A DNA stretch of 64,000 bases from Streptomyces sp. SM11 (lineage in GTDB: Bacteria > Actinomycetota > Actinomycetes > Streptomycetales > Streptomycetaceae). A model generated the notes under the pieces. The model searched no databases. It saw only the letters and a list, made by a program, of their open reading frames with translations, and had not been told where the DNA came from. Below are positions 32,380-41,878 of this stretch, in pieces. A program made the translations under genes and the position numbers. Location of the stretch: assembly GCF_002910905.1 (NCBI RefSeq), contig NZ_NEUE01000311.1, forward strand, positions 1 through 64,000, written 5' to 3'. Each line of letters opens with the position of its first letter. The stretch's first letter is position 1.

Positions 32380-33720
32380 TCAGTCGGCGTTGCGACCGGC
32401 CGCACCCGCCTCACCCTTGCCCGGGGCCTTTTCCGTGCCCTTGTCCGCGGGCCCGGCGGCAGCCGGCTGGGTGCCGAGGTAGGACGACCAGCCCGTCTTG
32501 GGCGCTTCGCCGACGCCGAGCGTGGTCAGCTTGGCCAGCGTCTTCGGGTCCTGCGCGTCCAGCCAGTCGACGAGCTGCCGGAAGGACACACAGCGCACCC
32601 CCTCCTTGGTGCACACCTCCGCGATGGTCTCCTCGATGGCGCGCATGTAGGTGCCGCCGTTCCAGGACTCGAAGTGGTTGCCGATGATCAAGGGCGCCCG
32701 GTTGCCGTTGTACGAGCGGTCGAAGGCCTGAAGCAGCCCGTCCCGCATCTGGTTCCCCCAGTACTCGTGCTGGGAGGGGTCCCCCTGAGTGGCCGTGCCG
32801 GACTGGTTGACCATGAAGTTGTAGTCCATCGCGAGGGTCTCGAAGGCGCGGCCGGGCATCGGGACGAGCTGGAGCGGAATGTCCCAGACCCCGCCCTTCC
32901 TCTTGGGCCAGACCTGGTTGCCGACGCCGCTGGAGTCGTAGCGGAATCCCATGGTCCGGGCGGCGGCGACCATGTTCTTCTGGCCTTCGAGGCAGGGGGT
33001 ACGGGCGCCGACCAGCTCCTTGTCGTAGTCGAAGGGGAGCGGGGCCTCGCCCTTCAGCTCCGGAGTGTTGGTCTTCCAGCTCTTGACGAAAGCTTTCGCC
33101 TGGTTGATTTCGCTCTTCCACTCATCGACGGACCAGGTCCCGACGCCGCCGTCCTTGCCGCAGAAGTGGCCGTTGAAGTGGGTGCCGATCTCGTTGCCCT
33201 CCTGCCAGGCGGCACGGACCTCGGCGAGGGTGTCGCGGATGCCCTCGGTGTCGTTGAAGCCGATGTCGGAACGGCCCGGCGCGTGCTGGGGCGGGCGGTA
33301 GAGGTCCTTCTTCTCCTCCGGCAGCAGGTACACGCCACTGAGGAAGTACGTCATGTTTGCGCTGTACTTCTTGGCCACGCCGCGGAAGTGCGAGAAGAGC
33401 TTCTGACTGTCCTCTCCAGCGCCGTCCCAGGAGAACACCACGAACTGCGGAGGCTTCTCGCCGGGTGCGAGGCGTTCGACGGCCGGCATCTTCGGCTGGA
33501 CCCCGGTGAAGGCGGTGGACCCGTCCCCGATGAGCTTGACCGCGTTCTTCGGGGCGGCGGCCGGAGGGTTCTCCTTGGCTCCGTGGGCGCCCTTCTCCGC
33601 GTCGGCTCCCGACCCCCCGGACGCGGACTCTCCGGATCCGGCTCCGGAACAGCCCGCGAGAACAGCGACCAGGGCCGTGGTCATGACGCCCAAGGCGATC
33701 CCCTTCGTGGCGGCCATCAT
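32380..33720 (-). CDS. Polysaccharide-deacetylase-fold lipoprotein
   Basis: The start is ATG 33720 or 33717 (MMAATKGIALGVMTTAL) after GAGGGTGGG. The lipobox VLAGC puts the cysteine near residue 24. A Gly/Ala/Ser-rich linker (25-60) precedes the catalytic fold, which begins PPQFVVFSWDGAGEDSQKLF, where the usual TFDDG motif reads SWDGAG. Later segments include EIGTHFNGHFCG (HxxxH-type metal site) and ARTPCLEGQKN (the RxP motif). Because motif 1 is altered, the metal-binding pair may differ from classic NodB deacetylases. The enzyme probably acts on cell-wall or extracellular glycans. The C-terminal tail is Lys/Gly-rich and disordered. Confidence 0.8.
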   Translation of the reverse strand: MMAATKGIALGVMTTALVAVLAGCSGAGSGESASGGSGADAEKGAHGAKENPPAAAPKNAVKLIGDGSTAFTGVQPKMPAVERLAPGEKPPQFVVFSWDGAGEDSQKLFSHFRGVAKKYSANMTYFLSGVYLLPEEKKDLYRPPQHAPGRSDIGFNDTEGIRDTLAEVRAAWQEGNEIGTHFNGHFCGKDGGVGTWSVDEWKSEINQAKAFVKSWKTNTPELKGEAPLPFDYDKELVGARTPCLEGQKNMVAAARTMGFRYDSSGVGNQVWPKRKGGVWDIPLQLVPMPGRAFETLAMDYNFMVNQSGTATQGDPSQHEYWGNQMRDGLLQAFDRSYNGNRAPLIIGNHFESWNGGTYMRAIEETIAEVCTKEGVRCVSFRQLVDWLDAQDPKTLAKLTTLGVGEAPKTGWSSYLGTQPAAAGPADKGTEKAPGKGEAGAAGRNAD

Positions 33721-33945
33721 CCGCCCACCCTCTTCCTTGCAGGTTATGTGCATTGAAGTGCCGACACGGCGCGGTCAAGTTCGCACGCGATCCCGCACAG
33801 CCAGGGCGACATACCGAATGAAAAGCTGCCTATTCACTGATAAGGGTTGCCGACTGGACCGAACGCCGCGGGCCGTCCGAACCCCTTCGGCCTGAACCGC
33901 GCGAGCCCCGGACCCGTGCAACCAGATGACCCCGTTCCACACCAC

Positions 33946-33990
33946 CCCCGGATCGCCCCCGGGATCGCCCCGGGATCACCCCCGGCAGAC
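33946..33990. repeat. Short tandem repeats upstream of acs
   Basis: Four imperfect copies of a CCCCCGGGATCG unit of about 12 bases occur in the 455-base region (33721-34175) between the deacetylase and acs starts. Nothing else but promoters is expected there. Confidence 0.5.
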
Positions 33991-34175
33991 CACGCGGGGA
34001 CGGAATCGCCGTGCGCCACGCGCCGTACGGCGACCCTCGACCGCGGAGCGGGATCATGACTCCATACACGAAGACACAGGTCTAAACCAATTCCCGGCAG
34101 GCCCTTGTCACCTGGCCCCGCGCCTGATGAGCTATGCCCCGGGACACAACGGACACCCTGGGACTGGGAGAAGTC

Positions 34176-36131
34176 GTGAGCAACGAGAGCCTGGCCAACC
34201 TGCTTCGGGAAGAGCGGAAATTCGCTCCGCCTGCCGAGCTGGCCGCCAACGCCAACGTCACCGCAGAGGCGTACGAGCAGGCCGAGGCGGACCGGCTGGG
34301 CTTCTGGGCCGAGCAGGCCCGCCGCCTTACGTGGGCCACCGAGCCGACCGAGACCCTCGACTGGAGCAACCCGCCCTTCGCGAAGTGGTTCGCGGACGGC
34401 AAGCTGAACGTCGCGTACAACTGTGTGGACCGCCACGTCGAGGCGGGCAACGGCGACCGGGTCGCCATCCACTTCGAGGGCGAGCCGGGCGACAGCCGGG
34501 CCATCACCTACGCGGAGCTGAAGGACGAGGTCTCCCGGGCCGCCAACGCGCTGACCGAGCTGGGCGTCGGCAAGGGCGACCGGGTCGCCGTCTACCTGCC
34601 GATGATCCCCGAGGCCGCCGTGGCGATGCTGGCCTGTGCCCGCATCGGCGCCGCGCACTCCGTGGTCTTCGGCGGCTTCTCGGCCGACGCCATCGCCGCC
34701 CGCATCAAGGACGCGGACGCGAAGGTCGTCATCACGGCCGACGGTGGCTACCGCCGCGGCAAGCCGTCCGCGCTCAAGCCCGCCGTCGACGACGCCGTCT
34801 CCCGCTTCGAGAACGTCGAGCACGTTCTCGTCGTCCGCCGCACCGGTCAGGACACCGCGTGGACCGAGGGCCGCGACATCTGGTGGCACGAGATCACCGC
34901 CCGGCAGTCCGCCGAGCACACCCCCGAGGCCTTCGAGGCGGAGCAGCCGCTCTTCATCCTCTACACCTCGGGCACCACGGGTAAGCCGAAGGGCATCCTG
35001 CACACCTCCGGCGGCTACCTCACCCAGGCGTCGTACACACACAGCGCGGTCTTCGACCTCAAGCCGGAGTCCGACGTCTACTGGTGCACCGCCGACATCG
35101 GCTGGGTGACCGGGCACTCGTACATCGTCTACGGGCCGCTGGCCAACGGGGCGACGCAGGTCATGTACGAGGGCACTCCCGACACTCCGCACCAGGGGCG
35201 GTTCTGGGAGATCGTGCAGAAGTACGGCGTCACGATCCTCTACACGGCACCGACGGCGATCCGTACGTTCATGAAGTGGGGCGACGACATCCCCGCGAAG
35301 TTCGACCTGAGCAGCCTCCGGGTCCTGGGTTCGGTCGGTGAGCCGATCAACCCCGAGGCGTGGATGTGGTACCGGAAGAACATCGGTGCCGACAAGTGCC
35401 CGATCGTGGACACCTGGTGGCAGACCGAGACCGGCGCGATGATGATCTCGCCGTTGCCCGGCGTGACGGAGACGAAGCCGGGAAGCGCCCAGCGCGCACT
35501 GCCGGGTATCGCCGCCACCGTCGTGGACGACGACGCCAACGAGGTTCCCGACGGCGGGGGCGGCTACCTCGTCCTCACCGAGCCGTGGCCCTCCATGCTC
35601 CGCACCATCTGGGGCGACGACCAGCGGTTCATCGACACCTACTGGTCGCGTTTCGAGGGCAAGTACTTCGCGGGCGACGGCGCGAAGAAGGACGAGGACG
35701 GCGACGTCTGGCTGCTCGGCCGGGTCGACGACGTCATGCTCGTCTCCGGGCACAACATCTCGACCACCGAGGTCGAATCCGCCCTCGTCTCCCACCCGTC
35801 CGTCGCCGAGGCCGCCGTGGTCGGCGCAGCCGACGAGACGACCGGCCAGGCCATCGTGGCGTTCGTGATCCTGCGTTCCTCCGCGACCGCCTCCGACGAA
35901 CTGGTCGCCGACCTGCGCAACCACGTCGGCACGACACTCGGCCCGATCGCCAAGCCCAAGCGGGTGCTGCCGGTCGCCGAACTGCCGAAGACCCGGTCCG
36001 GCAAGATCATGCGCCGTCTGCTCCGCGACGTCGCCGAGAACCGCGAGCTGGGCGACGTCACCACGCTGACCGACTCCTCCGTGATGGACCTGATCACCAC
36101 GCAGCTGCCGTCCTCCTCGTCCGAGGACTGA
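34176..36131 (+). CDS. acs: Acetyl-CoA synthetase
   Basis: Converts acetate, ATP and CoA to acetyl-CoA through an acetyl-AMP intermediate. I start at GTG 34176 (VSNESLANLLREERKFAPP) with GGGAGAAG upstream; the in-frame ATG at 34134 lies before the ribosome site. It has 651 residues. The P-loop-like A3 motif is LYTSGTTGKPKG, then WWQTETGA, the hinge region LGRVDDVMLVSGHNI and the catalytic lysine PKTRSGKIMRR (Lys610), the site of inhibitory acylation in this family. The length and motifs are complete. It is a single-gene unit ended by a strong hairpin. Confidence 0.96.
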   Translation: MSNESLANLLREERKFAPPAELAANANVTAEAYEQAEADRLGFWAEQARRLTWATEPTETLDWSNPPFAKWFADGKLNVAYNCVDRHVEAGNGDRVAIHFEGEPGDSRAITYAELKDEVSRAANALTELGVGKGDRVAVYLPMIPEAAVAMLACARIGAAHSVVFGGFSADAIAARIKDADAKVVITADGGYRRGKPSALKPAVDDAVSRFENVEHVLVVRRTGQDTAWTEGRDIWWHEITARQSAEHTPEAFEAEQPLFILYTSGTTGKPKGILHTSGGYLTQASYTHSAVFDLKPESDVYWCTADIGWVTGHSYIVYGPLANGATQVMYEGTPDTPHQGRFWEIVQKYGVTILYTAPTAIRTFMKWGDDIPAKFDLSSLRVLGSVGEPINPEAWMWYRKNIGADKCPIVDTWWQTETGAMMISPLPGVTETKPGSAQRALPGIAATVVDDDANEVPDGGGGYLVLTEPWPSMLRTIWGDDQRFIDTYWSRFEGKYFAGDGAKKDEDGDVWLLGRVDDVMLVSGHNISTTEVESALVSHPSVAEAAVVGAADETTGQAIVAFVILRSSATASDELVADLRNHVGTTLGPIAKPKRVLPVAELPKTRSGKIMRRLLRDVAENRELGDVTTLTDSSVMDLITTQLPSSSSED

Positions 36132-36161
36132 CCTGCCGCGGAATCGACCCCCCGTACGGCT

Positions 36162-36200
36162 CCGATGGGCACCCGGCAACGCGCCGGGTGCCCATCGGAC
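36162..36200 (+). terminator. Terminator of acs
   Basis: A 17-bp perfect stem (36162-36178 with 36184-36200) around AACGC lies 30 bases past the stop and is followed by CATTTAGTCT. Confidence 0.9.
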
Positions 36201-36363
36201 ATTTAGTCTGAAGATCACCTATTAAGATTCCGCTCTTCATGCCCCCGGTAGAGTGGGCCTTCATCAACAACTCCAAAGAACATCTCCACAGGGGCGCCGG
36301 GAAGTCTGGTCGGCACATCGAACAGCCATGCCCACACGCCGCCCCGACCTGGAGGTCCCTCTC

Positions 36364-37776
36364 GTGGCACCGCCCACCCCGCCCACTCCCACTCCGCCCC
36401 CGCCCTCGTTGCTCGGCAGGCTCTCCCTCACCGAGCGGAACTACGTGGCGGAAGCGCTCCGCACGGAGACCGTCGGCGGCGTGCTGCTGCTGATCGCGGC
36501 GGTCGCCGCACTCGTCTGGGCGAACACCTTCGGCGGCTCGTACGAGACGGTCAGCAAGTTCCACTTCGGCATCGACGCCATCGGCCTGGACCTCACCGTC
36601 GCGCACTGGGCGGCGGACGGACTGCTCGCCGTCTTCTTCTTCGTCGCCGGCGTCGAGCTCAAGCGCGAGCTGGTGGCGGGCGAACTCCGCGACCCGAAGG
36701 CCGCGGCCCTCCCGGTGGTGGCTGCCCTGTGCGGCATGGCGGTGCCCGCCCTCGTCTACTTCCTCACCGTGATCGTCGGCGGCGGCTCGACGAACGGCTG
36801 GGCGGTACCGACAGCCACCGACATCGCCTTCGCGCTCGCCGTCCTCGCGGTGATCGGCACCTCGCTGCCGTCCGCGCTGCGGGCCTTCCTCCTCACCCTG
36901 GCCGTCGTCGACGACCTCTTCGCGATCCTGATCATCGCGGTCTTCTTCACCTCGGACCTGAACTTCCTGGCGCTCGGCGGGGCCGTCCTCGGCCTGGCCG
37001 TCTTCTACCTCCTCCTCCGCTTCGACGTCCGGGGCTGGTACGTCTACGTGCCGCTCGCCCTGGTCATCTGGGGCCTGATGTACAACAGCGGCATCCACGC
37101 CACCATCGCCGGTGTCGCGATGGGCCTGATGCTGCGCTGCAGCCGTCGCGAGGGCGAGAAGCACTCCCCGGGCGAGCACATCGAGCACCTGGTCCGCCCG
37201 GTTTCGGCCGGGATCGCCGTCCCGCTGTTCGCCCTGTTCTCGGCCGGGGTCGCGCTGAACGGCGAGGCGCTGGCGGGCGTCTTCACCCGGCCCGAGACGC
37301 TCGGCGTCGTCCTCGGTCTCGTCGTCGGCAAGACCGTCGGCATCTTCGGCGGCACCTACCTCGCGGCCCGCTTCACCAAGGCGGAGCTGAACAAGGACCT
37401 GGCCTGGGCCGATGTCCTGGCACTCGCCGCGCTGGCCGGCATCGGGTTCACCGTCTCCCTGCTCATCGGCGAGCTCGCCTTCGAGGGCGACGCGGTAATG
37501 ATCAACGAGATCAAGGCCGCTGTGCTGATCGGCTCGCTGATGGCGGCCCTGCTCGCCTGCGTCCTGCTCAAGCTCCGGGTACGCAGGTACAAGGAGCTGT
37601 ACGAGGCCGAGGAGCGGGACGAGGACGAATCCGGGGTACCCGACATCTACGAGCAGGATGATCCGGCATATCACCTCCGCATGGCCGCGATCTGTGAGCG
37701 CAAAGCGGCCGAACACCGCCGTATCGCCGAAGAACGGGCGGGGGCAGCGCGCAACGAGCCGAACAGTCCGGCATGA
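36364..37776 (+). CDS. nhaA: Na+/H+ antiporter NhaA
   Basis: Exchanges protons for sodium or lithium and controls cytoplasmic pH. The start is GTG 36364 (VAPPTPPTPTPPPPSLLG), with GGAGG 8 bases upstream; this is better supported than the ATG at 36253. It has 470 residues and about 12 membrane helices. The core VPTATDIAFALAVLAVIG and the transport pair in LTLAVVDDLFAILII are intact, as is FFFVAGVELKREL. The C-terminal cytoplasmic tail (about 75 residues, YKELYEAEERDEDESG, then RKAAEHRRIAEER) is charged and helical and longer than in E. coli NhaA. It is followed at 40 bases by a holin-like gene. Confidence 0.93.
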   Translation: MAPPTPPTPTPPPPSLLGRLSLTERNYVAEALRTETVGGVLLLIAAVAALVWANTFGGSYETVSKFHFGIDAIGLDLTVAHWAADGLLAVFFFVAGVELKRELVAGELRDPKAAALPVVAALCGMAVPALVYFLTVIVGGGSTNGWAVPTATDIAFALAVLAVIGTSLPSALRAFLLTLAVVDDLFAILIIAVFFTSDLNFLALGGAVLGLAVFYLLLRFDVRGWYVYVPLALVIWGLMYNSGIHATIAGVAMGLMLRCSRREGEKHSPGEHIEHLVRPVSAGIAVPLFALFSAGVALNGEALAGVFTRPETLGVVLGLVVGKTVGIFGGTYLAARFTKAELNKDLAWADVLALAALAGIGFTVSLLIGELAFEGDAVMINEIKAAVLIGSLMAALLACVLLKLRVRRYKELYEAEERDEDESGVPDIYEQDDPAYHLRMAAICERKAAEHRRIAEERAGAARNEPNSPA

Positions 37777-37816
37777 TCTGACATCGGACGTGTCGAAGAC
37801 GGAGAGGGAGTCAGGG

Positions 37817-38347
37817 ATGAGCGACCCCGGCAACTACGCGGGCAGCGCGGACCGCAGCATCGGGCAGCTGGTCGCCTCGGCGACGGCCGAGATGTCCGCG
37901 CTGGTGCACGACGAGATCGCCCTGGCCAAGGCGGAGGTGCGGCAGGACGTCAGGCGCGGGGCGATCGGCAGCCTGGCGTTCGTCATCGCGGGCGTGCTGG
38001 TGCTCTTCTCGATCCCGGTGCTGAGCTTCGCCGCGGCGTACGGGATCCACAACCTGGGCCTCGGGCTCGCCTGGTCGTTCCTGATCGTCGGCGTGGCGTT
38101 CATCCTGCTGGGCGTGCTGCTGGCGTTCCTGGGCACCCGGAAGCTCAAGAAGGTCAAGCCGCCGGAGAAGTCCATCGCCTCCGCCAAGCAGACCGCCGCC
38201 GTCCTGCAGAAGGCCAAGCCGCACCCCCGCGCGTCCATCGCTGCCGACGCGATCATCGAGCGCTCCGGCAGCACCGTGGCGAAGAAGAGCGTCCAGAGCG
38301 GCTCCGGTAAGGACGAGGCCGCCACTGTGGCACGCTCGTCCACATGA
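37817..38347 (+). CDS. Actinobacterial holin-X-like (DUF1469) membrane protein
   Basis: A 176-residue protein with start ATG 37817 and GGAGAGGGAG upstream. The N-terminal amphipathic region (IGQLVASATAEMSALVHDEIALAKAEVRQD) is followed by two membrane helices (IGSLAFVIAGVLVLFSIPVL and WSFLIVGVAFILLGVLLAFLG) and a basic C-terminal tail (KLKKVKPPEKSIASAKQTA). This is the phage-holin superfamily III layout, common in actinomycete chromosomes without any prophage, so a lytic role is not implied. Its stop overlaps the next start (ATGA). It may be co-transcribed with nhaA. Confidence 0.82.
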   Translation: MSDPGNYAGSADRSIGQLVASATAEMSALVHDEIALAKAEVRQDVRRGAIGSLAFVIAGVLVLFSIPVLSFAAAYGIHNLGLGLAWSFLIVGVAFILLGVLLAFLGTRKLKKVKPPEKSIASAKQTAAVLQKAKPHPRASIAADAIIERSGSTVAKKSVQSGSGKDEAATVARSST

Positions 38348-39381
38348 CGGTTCCCGATTCCAGTGCGTTCGGCCCGACGGGTCCGGTGGACCCGACGGGT
38401 TCGGCCGGCCCGTCGGCCCCGGCAGACCCGGCCGCCACGAGCCCCGCGGGCCGGACCGCCCCCGCCGGGGGGCCGGTGCGCCTCGACGGCCCCTGGACCC
38501 ACCGCGACGTGGCGGCCAACGGTGCGCGGTTCCACATCGCGGAGATGGGCGAGGGGCCGCTGGTGCTCCTGCTGCACGGCTTCCCGCAGTTCTGGTGGAC
38601 CTGGCGTCACCAGATGACCGCGCTCGCCGACGCGGGCTTCCGGGCGGTCGCGATGGACCTGCGGGGGGTCGGCGGCAGCGACCGCACTCCGCGCGGTTAC
38701 GACCCCGCCAACCTGGCCCTCGACGTCACCGGGGTGATCCGCTCCCTCGGTGAGCCCGACGCGGCCCTGGTCGGCCACGACCTCGGCGGCTACCTCGCCT
38801 GGACGGCCGCCGTGATGCGGCCCAAGCTGGTCCGCCGGCTCGTCGTCTCGTCCATGCCGCACCCACGCCGCTGGCGCTCCTCGATGCTGTCCGACTTCGC
38901 CCAGTCGCGGGCAGGTTCGTACGTCTGGGGCTTCCAGCGCCCGTGGCTGCCGGAGCGGCAGCTCCTCGCGGACGACGCCGCCCTGGTGGGGGGCCTCATC
39001 CAGGACTGGGCGGGCCCCCGCACGCCGGAGTTCCCCGACGAGGAGACCCTGGACGTCTACCGGCGGGCCATGAGCATCCCCTCCACCGCCCACTGCTCGA
39101 TCGAGCCGTACCGCTGGATGGTGCGGTCGATGGCGCGTCCGGACGGGATCCAGTTCAACCGGCGGATGAAGCGTCCGGTCCGGGTGCCCACGCTGCACCT
39201 GCACGGGTCGCTCGATCCGGCGGTCCGCACCCGCAGTTCCGCGGGGTCCGGCCAGTACGTCGAGGCGCCCTACCGGTGGCGACTTTTCGACGGTGTCGGG
39301 CACTTCCCCCACGAGGAGGATCCGATCGGCTTCTCCACCGAACTCATCAACTGGCTCAAGGACCCCGAGCCCGACCGGTAG
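38344..39381 (+). CDS. Alpha/beta hydrolase, epoxide-hydrolase-like
   Basis: A 345-residue enzyme coupled to the holin-like gene by ATGA. The first 45 residues are Pro/Gly/Ala/Ser-rich and look disordered. The core has the oxyanion segment LLLHGFPQFWWTWRHQ, characteristic of epoxide hydrolases, and the nucleophile elbow ALVGHDLGGYLAW, in which Asp replaces the esterase Ser. The catalytic His is in GVGHFPHEE. An Asp nucleophile indicates an epoxide hydrolase or haloalkane-dehalogenase mechanism. The natural substrate is unknown. Confidence 0.85.
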   Translation: MTVPDSSAFGPTGPVDPTGSAGPSAPADPAATSPAGRTAPAGGPVRLDGPWTHRDVAANGARFHIAEMGEGPLVLLLHGFPQFWWTWRHQMTALADAGFRAVAMDLRGVGGSDRTPRGYDPANLALDVTGVIRSLGEPDAALVGHDLGGYLAWTAAVMRPKLVRRLVVSSMPHPRRWRSSMLSDFAQSRAGSYVWGFQRPWLPERQLLADDAALVGGLIQDWAGPRTPEFPDEETLDVYRRAMSIPSTAHCSIEPYRWMVRSMARPDGIQFNRRMKRPVRVPTLHLHGSLDPAVRTRSSAGSGQYVEAPYRWRLFDGVGHFPHEEDPIGFSTELINWLKDPEPDR

Positions 39382-39746
39382 CCGCCCGCCCGGCGTGGGC
39401 ACACGTGTCCGACGAACAGCCAATTGCCTGCCGCATAGGCCAATTGGCTGACTCGCACACGATTACCGACCTTGGGGCACGGGCAGACGTCGGGGTATGG
39501 GCTGGACGCACGACTTCACTGACGAAGCACGCAACCGCCGCTCCACCGCGTCAGCCGGTGCGAGCACTCATGAGGGGGGCGGCCCCCGCGGCCGGGTGCA
39601 CGATGTGCATGACCTTCACCGTTCCCGTCTCGGGATTCCGCGCATTCTCCGCCGTCGGGCCCGCTGGGTCTCGGCACGGCTCCGCCACCCTCGTAACTGA
39701 CCTTTTCCGGCACTGACCGGTCCGGCACTGATCGGCCGGGCGGGCC
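39382..39746. other. Gap between convergent hydrolase and protease genes
   Basis: These 365 bases hold no gene I can support. AGCCAATT (39418-39425) and AATTGGCT (39442-39449) form an inverted repeat that stands out as A/T-rich. A 67-codon frame at 39497-39700 (MGWTHDFTDEARNRRSTASA) has only moderate GC bias at third positions and no ribosome site. Confidence 0.4.
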
Positions 39747-40952
39747 CTAGAGGGCGCAGCCCTGGCTGTCGACCTGCTGGTTGGCCGTGCGGCCGATCTC
39801 GATGTCCTCGCGGATCTCGTCGGCCGTCAGCGCGTAGCCGGTGTCCGGGTCGTCGAGCGACTTGGCGAACACCACTCCGTACACCTTTCCGTCCGGAGTG
39901 AGCAGCGGGCCGCCCGAGTTGCCCTGACGCACCGTCGCGTAGAGCGAGTACACATCGCGGCGCACCGTGCCCCGGTGGTAGATGTCCGGGCCGTCGGGGT
40001 TGATGCGGGCGCGAACGCGGGCCGAGCGCACGTCGTACGCGCCGTTCTCGGGGAAGCCCGCGACGATCGCGCTGTCGCCGGTCTCCGCGTCGTCGTCCGG
40101 GCCGGTGAACTGCAGCGGCCTGGCCCGGAGATCGGGGACGTCCAGGACCGCGATGTCGCGCTGCCAGTCGTAGAGGACGACCTTCGCGTCGTACAGCCGG
40201 CCCTCGCCGCCGATCTGGACGGTGGGCTCGTCCACGCCGCCGACCACGTGGGCGTTGGTCATCACCCGGCGCTCGGAGAAGACGAAGCCGGTCCCTTCGA
40301 GGACCTTGCCGCAGCTCGGGGCCGTCCCCACGACCTTGACGATCGACTTCTTGGCACGGGCTGCGACCGGGCTGCCCACAAGGGCCGGGTCCGGGGCCTT
40401 GACCTCGGTGATCGGTTCGTTGGCGAACGGGCTGAAGACCTGCGGGAAGCCGTTCTGCGCGAGGACGGAGGAGAAGTCCTGGAACCAGCTGGGCGCCTGC
40501 TTGGGCATCACCCGGTCGACGCCGAGCAGGACCGAGGAACTGCGGACCTCCTTGCCGAGGGTCGGCAGCGAGGTACCCGCGAGCAGCAGGCCGATCATCC
40601 AGGCCACCAGCAGCATGGCCACCACATTGACCAGGGCGCCGCCGGTGGCGTCCAGGGCGCGCGCGGGCGACCACGTGATGTACCGGCGGAGTTTGTTGCC
40701 CAGGTGGGTGGTGAAGGCCTGGCCGATCGAGGCGCAGACGATCACGATGACGACCGCGCCGATGGCGACCGCGGTGGAGACCTCGGCGTCCTCCGTCACC
40801 CGGTCCCAGATGACCGGCAGCAGATAGACGGCGACCAGTCCGCCCCCGAGGAAGCCGATCACCGACAGGATGCCGACGACGAAACCCTGGCGGTAGCCGA
40901 TGACCGCGAACCACACGGCGGCGAGCAGCAGCAGGATGTCGAGCACGTTCAC
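39747..40952 (-). CDS. MarP-like membrane serine protease (CvpA + trypsin domains)
   Basis: A 401-residue protein starting at GTG 40952. Four hydrophobic helices in the first 130 residues form a CvpA-like (colicin V production) domain (LDILLLLAAVWFAVIGYRQGF). The extracytoplasmic chymotrypsin-like domain has His235 (TNAHVV), Asp266 (DIAVLDV) and Ser346 (QGNSGGPL). Two cysteines (SCGKVLE and the C-terminal QGCAL) match those forming the regulatory disulfide in mycobacterial MarP, which is needed for acid and oxidative stress survival. Function by homology: periplasmic-side protease acting in envelope stress. It is transcribed next after the NUDIX gene. Confidence 0.9.
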   Translation of the reverse strand: MNVLDILLLLAAVWFAVIGYRQGFVVGILSVIGFLGGGLVAVYLLPVIWDRVTEDAEVSTAVAIGAVVIVIVCASIGQAFTTHLGNKLRRYITWSPARALDATGGALVNVVAMLLVAWMIGLLLAGTSLPTLGKEVRSSSVLLGVDRVMPKQAPSWFQDFSSVLAQNGFPQVFSPFANEPITEVKAPDPALVGSPVAARAKKSIVKVVGTAPSCGKVLEGTGFVFSERRVMTNAHVVGGVDEPTVQIGGEGRLYDAKVVLYDWQRDIAVLDVPDLRARPLQFTGPDDDAETGDSAIVAGFPENGAYDVRSARVRARINPDGPDIYHRGTVRRDVYSLYATVRQGNSGGPLLTPDGKVYGVVFAKSLDDPDTGYALTADEIREDIEIGRTANQQVDSQGCAL

Positions 40953-41043
40953 CGTCTATAGCCTCGCACTTTCGTCACCTGGCCCGTCGGTGGTGACGGG
41001 GTCCGGGCCGGGCCCGGGACAGCGCAGCAGGAGAGCCAGCGTG

Positions 41044-41805
41044 TCATGCGCGCCAGTCGAGCGGCACCTGCCTGGCCCTGTCCCAGGGGCGTTCCCATCC
41101 CGCGTAGTGCACGATCCGGTCGATCACTCCGGCCGTGAAGCCCCAGACCAGGGCCGATTCGACCAGGAATGCCGGGCCGCTGTGGCCGCTCGGGTGGACG
41201 GCCGTGGCCCGGTTCGCGGGATCCGTGAGATCCGCCACGGGGACCGTGAAGACCCGGGCCGTCTCGGCCGGATCGACCGCCCCGACCGGGCTGGGCGCGC
41301 GCCACCAGCCGAGCACGGGCGTCACGACGAAGCTGCTGACCGGGATGTAGAGCCGGGGCAGCACACCGAAGACCTGTACGCCCCGGGGGTCGAGTCCGGT
41401 CTCCTCCTCGGCCTCGCGCAGCGCCGCCCGCAGGGGCCCTGTGGTGGCCTGGTCGCCGTCCTCGGGGTCCAGTGCGCCGCCGGGGAAGGACGGCTGCCCG
41501 GCGTGGGAACGCAGGGTCCCGGAGCGCTCCATGAGCAGCAGCTCGGGCCCGCGCTTCCCCTCGCCGAACAGGATCAGGACGGCGGACTGCCGGCCCGCCC
41601 CGCTCTCGGGCGGCAGGAAACGGCTGAGCTGCTGCGGTCGGACGCTGCGCGCGGCGCGGGCGACGGGGTCGAGCCATGCGGGCAGGCCGTCGGTGGTGAC
41701 GGGGACGGCCGCGCCAGGAGCACGGCCGCCGCCACCGCTGGGTCCCGGCCCCTCGGCGGCGTCGTTCCCGGCGTGCGTCGTGCCGTGTGTGTGCGTGTGC
41801 GTCAT
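41044..41805 (-). CDS. NUDIX hydrolase, CoA pyrophosphatase type
   Basis: The start is ATG 41805 (MTHTHTHGTTHAGND), with GGGGGTG just upstream, giving 253 residues. The His/Thr-rich leader and a Gly/Pro linker are probably disordered. The core is AVLILFGEGKRGPELLLMER, then SHAGQPSFPGGALDPEDGD, which matches the UPF0035 signature found in CoA-specific NUDIX enzymes, followed by the NUDIX box ALREAEEETGL. It would hydrolyse CoA or its oxidised forms to phosphopantetheine and 3',5'-ADP. It lies between nth and the MarP-like gene, all leftward. Confidence 0.85.
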   Translation of the reverse strand: MTHTHTHGTTHAGNDAAEGPGPSGGGGRAPGAAVPVTTDGLPAWLDPVARAARSVRPQQLSRFLPPESGAGRQSAVLILFGEGKRGPELLLMERSGTLRSHAGQPSFPGGALDPEDGDQATTGPLRAALREAEEETGLDPRGVQVFGVLPRLYIPVSSFVVTPVLGWWRAPSPVGAVDPAETARVFTVPVADLTDPANRATAVHPSGHSGPAFLVESALVWGFTAGVIDRIVHYAGWERPWDRARQVPLDWRA

Positions 41806-41878
41806 GGGCACCCCCGTCGTTTCACAACGCCTGTCGTCGGCCATTTCGTTCCGAGCCGTTCCGTACCCAGGGGTGCCC

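Noticed and set aside
33834..36218. Long leftward open frame opposite acs
   Set aside because: Shadow of acs; no start context and no recognisable domain.
37817..38347. Holin-like protein as sign of a prophage
   Set aside because: No other phage gene is nearby, and this family is common in actinomycete core genomes.
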